64,000 nt of DNA from Competibacter_A sp002352125 (GTDB lineage Bacteria > Pseudomonadota > Gammaproteobacteria > Competibacterales > Competibacteraceae), in assembly GCA_035441325.1 (NCBI GenBank), contig DAOROA010000010.1, positions 22,351-86,350 of the forward strand. Reading direction: 5' to 3'. The stretch's first letter is position 1, and each line of letters opens with the position of its first letter. A model generated the notes under the pieces. The model made no database searches, had not been told where the DNA came from, and was given only the letters and a program-made list of their open reading frames with translations. Position numbers and translations under genes: made by a program. Below are positions 61,075 through 64,000 of this stretch, piece by piece.

Positions 61075-64000
61075 TTACGCTGTCGTCCGATCACCGCGTA
61101 ACGCCAGCAGCCAAGCCCGCACCTGCTTTTCCAGCCAACCCCCCTTTTGGCGCTGGGTCAGCGTCTGCAGCTCCAAGGCCGCCCGCTGGTGGCTGATGCG
61201 CTCGTCCGCCAAATCCCGGTAAATCCGGTCGGCGAGCTTGCGGCGCTTGACCGCGTCGCCGGCATCCAGAAACGCCTCGATGGCGCCGAGCAGCCGAGCC
61301 AATTTATCGGGCTGGCCACCGGCGTCGGCTTGCAGTTGGGCTTTCACAGCCGCCGAGGCCTGCTCTAAACGGGATTCGATCAAGGTCAACTCCGCCTGGA
61401 ATTGCTCGCTCTGCGCAACAGGGCGATGCCGGACTGCCGAAACCGTTTCCCGCACCCTCTGTTCGCTCAACTGGCCGAACGCCTGAAGCCCGGCCAGTTC
61501 GCGCAACCCTTGCCGCGCCGTCACCAGATCGGGATCGCCCAACCGCTCGCAACCATCGTGGCAATCCTGCCACGCCTGCCAGCGATAGACGAAATTCAGC
61601 CCTGGCCCTTTGATGTTCTGCATGCCCATGACGCGGTTGAACAGGCCCGGCGGGGTTTCCCGGACGATCCGGTCGATGATCTGCTCGCCGCTGGCGTGAG
61701 GGTCGCGGATCACCACCAGCTTGCGGCTGAACCAGCGCCACAACTGATCGTGAAAGGCGGTCTCCAGCGCCGGCCGGCCGGCGGGTTCGGCCGCTGCCAC
61801 CCGATCGGCCAGCGCCCGGTATTCCTCATAATACTGGCCCTCTTCCAGCAGATGCGCGGCGATGGCCTCGCCGTGCTCCGCCGTGCCGGCCGCTGTCAGA
61901 TAATCGCGCAAAGCCGCTGGTTCGCGCCAGAATCCGGCTGGCGGTTCGGGAATGTCCGCAATGTCCAACCCCCGCAACAAGGCTGCCAAACGCTCGCGCA
62001 AATGCCGTTCCTCGGTGGGAATCCGCTGCCAGCGCGCCTGCCGCTCCAAAATGCGCTCGGCGGGCTCCGCCCCCGCCGTGGCCGGCCACAGATGGAGGCC
62101 GGCGATATACGGCTCCCAGGCTTCGCGGATATAGCCTTGCAGGCCATCCAGGTTGGTGCCGATCAAAAAATGCCGGTCGGTGCTGACATCGTTCACCAGA
62201 ATACCGGCGAACACCCGCGAGCGGGGAATGCGGTCGGCGCGATTGTTGACCACCGTGGTGATCCAGACGCCGGGCTCCTGGTAACGGTCCTGCCGGTCGA
62301 ATCCCATGCGCACCCAGTTGTTCAGGCAACCGAAGCGCTCGTTGGCCGACATGCCGTTGATGAACTCCAGCCGCCGGCCTCGCACCCATGCGGCCGGGTA
62401 TTTTTTCAGCACGCCGATATCCATCACCACCCGGTCGGCCATTTCCTTGAGCGCGTAATCCCGCTCGACGCCCAACTCCTCGGCCAGCGCCAGCACCAGC
62501 GCGATGTTGTAGGGATGCTCCTCGTAGGGAAAGCGCGCCAGCACGTCCGGGGTCAGCAGACCGGCCTCTAGCCAGCCGACCGTCCGCAACCGGGTGCCCA
62601 AGTGTTCAGCGGCGTCGCGCAAAATCGGCAGCATCTGCTCTTCGCTGGTCAGCAGCGTCGAGCGCCGGGGAATGAAGTTGGTCATCACCTCCGGAATGTT
62701 GTAGCCCGCCGGCCCCTGCACATCCTCGTGATCCGGATAGGTGTTGGTGATGGTGGCTAGATCGTCGCGCATCCACTGCCGTTGCAGGGTGAGGACGTAA
62801 GCGGGGGTCAGCCCCATGCACTCCCACAGAAACACCTCGGCGCGCAGGCGATCACCCAATCGCAGCACATTGGCCTGTTCCCAGATGGTCGCCTTGTCGT
62901 AGGGGCGATAAAGAAACATTTCCCGCAGCGTACCGTAGGGATCGGCATGCAGAAACATCGCTTCGCAGCCGGTGGTCTTCGATATCACGCCGAAACCCAA
63001 GGCGTTGACCAGTGCCGCCTTGAGGCGCTCGGTACCGGATTTGCCGCGCGTGCCCCAACCGCCGATCACCAGCGGTAACCGGTCGCGCGCACGCCGGATC
63101 AGTGCATTGACGACGATATGCCGCCCGAAAAACAAGCCGCCGAGCGCCGCCAGAAACACGCTAAGATCGAATAGCGAATTCTGGTAAACCGAGAAGAAAT
63201 AATCCCGAAACCGCTCCCAGAGGTTCGACCAGTCGCCGAGCGGCCACAACGCCAGCGCCTGGCTAGAACCGGCCCACAAAGGCGCTGCGGCCGGTTCCTG
63301 AACGCCGGCGGGTATCGGCGCCGCGCCGGGGGTCGTTTCGGGAAAAAATCGCCGCACCAGCGGATCGACGGTTTCGGAAAAACCGTCGGCGGCGGGATAC
63401 GGGACGAAACGGATCGCGAACCCCAGACGGGTCACTGCCCCCAGGTAAACGGAAGGATCGGCCTGTGCCCCCTCCTGCCAGTTACGCAGCCGCGCGTAAC
63501 CGGCGAATCGCGCGGTCAGCACGGTCCGCGCCCACAAGCGTCGCCACAGCGCTGGCGGCGCGACGATTTCGGTCACGCCCTCGCTGGTATAGCGGTGCAG
63601 CCGCCGGTCCCACTGATCCAGGCAGGACAGCAGTTCGTCCACCAGCGGCAGATAGGGCCGCCAACCGGACTCGGTGCCGCAATACAGCGGCTCGCCGGGC
63701 ACCTTGGTCTCGGCCAGTTCGGCGAGGATGCCGGAGGGCGCGTACAGGTTGCCGCGATACACCCGGCCCACGGTATGCCGAAACGCTTGCCGCTTGTCGG
63801 TGGCGGGATGGCGCAGCTCGTGCAGCCAGCGCCAGGTACGAAATCGCAGCACTTGGCCGCGCGTCAACCACGTCCCCAGCCAGCCGCGCGCCACCACGCA
63901 GCCGTGATCGTCCTGCGCCAGCAGCGCCAGCAACCGGCCCAGCGTCGCGTCCTCCACAGCGGCCAGCGCCCGCGACAGGCGACGGCAGCGGCCGGCGGGA
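61075..64000 (-). CDS. Large CapB/PgsB-like Mur-ligase-fold amide ligase, 5' end probably outside the window
   Basis: The frame is open to the window edge; the first good start inside it is a GTG at 63957, giving 960 residues. The core (about 295-660) matches poly-gamma-glutamate synthase CapB/PgsB in order: GGWGTRGKSG (P-loop), SKTTGCEAMF, FLWECMGLTPAYV, TNTYPDHEDVQGP, INGMSANERFG and VNNRADRIPRSR. PgsB is only about 390 residues, so both the 290-residue N-terminal part, with a membrane helix near 262-285 (DLSVFLAALGGLFFGRH), and the 300-residue helical C-terminal part are extra. It would activate a carboxylate with ATP and join amino acids in chains. No CapC or CapA lies downstream; they may lie beyond the right edge. 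Confidence 0.82.
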   Translation of the reverse strand, partial: PAGRCRRLSRALAAVEDATLGRLLALLAQDDHGCVVARGWLGTWLTRGQVLRFRTWRWLHELRHPATDKRQAFRHTVGRVYRGNLYAPSGILAELAETKVPGEPLYCGTESGWRPYLPLVDELLSCLDQWDRRLHRYTSEGVTEIVAPPALWRRLWARTVLTARFAGYARLRNWQEGAQADPSVYLGAVTRLGFAIRFVPYPAADGFSETVDPLVRRFFPETTPGAAPIPAGVQEPAAAPLWAGSSQALALWPLGDWSNLWERFRDYFFSVYQNSLFDLSVFLAALGGLFFGRHIVVNALIRRARDRLPLVIGGWGTRGKSGTERLKAALVNALGFGVISKTTGCEAMFLHADPYGTLREMFLYRPYDKATIWEQANVLRLGDRLRAEVFLWECMGLTPAYVLTLQRQWMRDDLATITNTYPDHEDVQGPAGYNIPEVMTNFIPRRSTLLTSEEQMLPILRDAAEHLGTRLRTVGWLEAGLLTPDVLARFPYEEHPYNIALVLALAEELGVERDYALKEMADRVVMDIGVLKKYPAAWVRGRRLEFINGMSANERFGCLNNWVRMGFDRQDRYQEPGVWITTVVNNRADRIPRSRVFAGILVNDVSTDRHFLIGTNLDGLQGYIREAWEPYIAGLHLWPATAGAEPAERILERQARWQRIPTEERHLRERLAALLRGLDIADIPEPPAGFWREPAALRDYLTAAGTAEHGEAIAAHLLEEGQYYEEYRALADRVAAAEPAGRPALETAFHDQLWRWFSRKLVVIRDPHASGEQIIDRIVRETPPGLFNRVMGMQNIKGPGLNFVYRWQAWQDCHDGCERLGDPDLVTARQGLRELAGLQAFGQLSEQRVRETVSAVRHRPVAQSEQFQAELTLIESRLEQASAAVKAQLQADAGGQPDKLARLLGAIEAFLDAGDAVKRRKLADRIYRDLADERISHQRAALELQTLTQRQKGGWLEKQVRAWLLALRGDRTTA

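Overview
The window looks like chromosomal DNA of a moderately GC-rich gammaproteobacterium. The evidence is a gammaproteobacterial housekeeping block (rpsT, murJ, ribF-ileS-lspA-ispH, dnaX-ybaB-recR with a 4.5S RNA gene), a complete type II secretion operon, and a Pseudomonas-like minor-pilin/PilY1 operon beside an AlgZ/AlgR-type two-component system. A Competibacter-like lineage is possible but cannot be shown from the sequence alone. I see no tRNA, rRNA, CRISPR array, transposase or integrase.

Layout. (1) 1-8251, minus strand: surface polysaccharide and secreted proteins. In order of transcription these are a secreted protein of unknown family with a strong promoter and terminator, a secreted Asp-box (sialidase-fold) protein, Wzm permease, a GT4 transferase, Wzt ATPase with a C-terminal sugar-binding region, and a GT2-GT4 double glycosyltransferase cut by the left edge. 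(2) 8540-27941, minus: galU, ackA, glmS, rfbA-rfbC-rfbD, then gspE-F-G-H-I-J-K-L-M-C-D and a TPR-GT41 (SPINDLY/OGT-like) transferase. From rfbA onward most genes overlap or nearly touch, so nucleotide-sugar supply, secretion and protein glycosylation may share a transcript. (3) 28146-37088: a tightly packed minus-strand operon of a 2038-residue surface protein, three phage-tail-collar (MdpB-like) proteins, a signal-bearing DUF6916-like protein and a GNAT acetyltransferase. A second DUF6916-like gene converges on it from the plus strand. This is my best candidate for an undescribed system. (4) 37269-37764: a frameshifted DUF3782-like pseudogene. (5) 37854-46828: rpsT (minus), then murJ, a B12-radical-SAM enzyme, ribF, ileS, lspA and ispH (plus). 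(6) 46922-57439: fimT-pilV-pilW-pilX-pilY1-pilE (minus), divergent from an AlgZ/AlgR pair (plus) with an AlgR-box-like site in between. (7) 57487-64000, minus: an unusually long CapB/PgsB-like amide ligase running off the right edge, then the 4.5S RNA, dnaX, ybaB, recR and hinT.

The theme is cell-surface construction. The sugar-nucleotide enzymes (GalU, GlmS, RfbACD) feed polysaccharide made by the glycosyltransferases and exported by Wzm/Wzt. The type II system exports folded proteins. The minor pilins and PilY1 prime type IV pili. The collar operon appears to build a separate surface structure. Family assignments come from recognising motifs in the translations; no database search was run. 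Residue positions are approximate.
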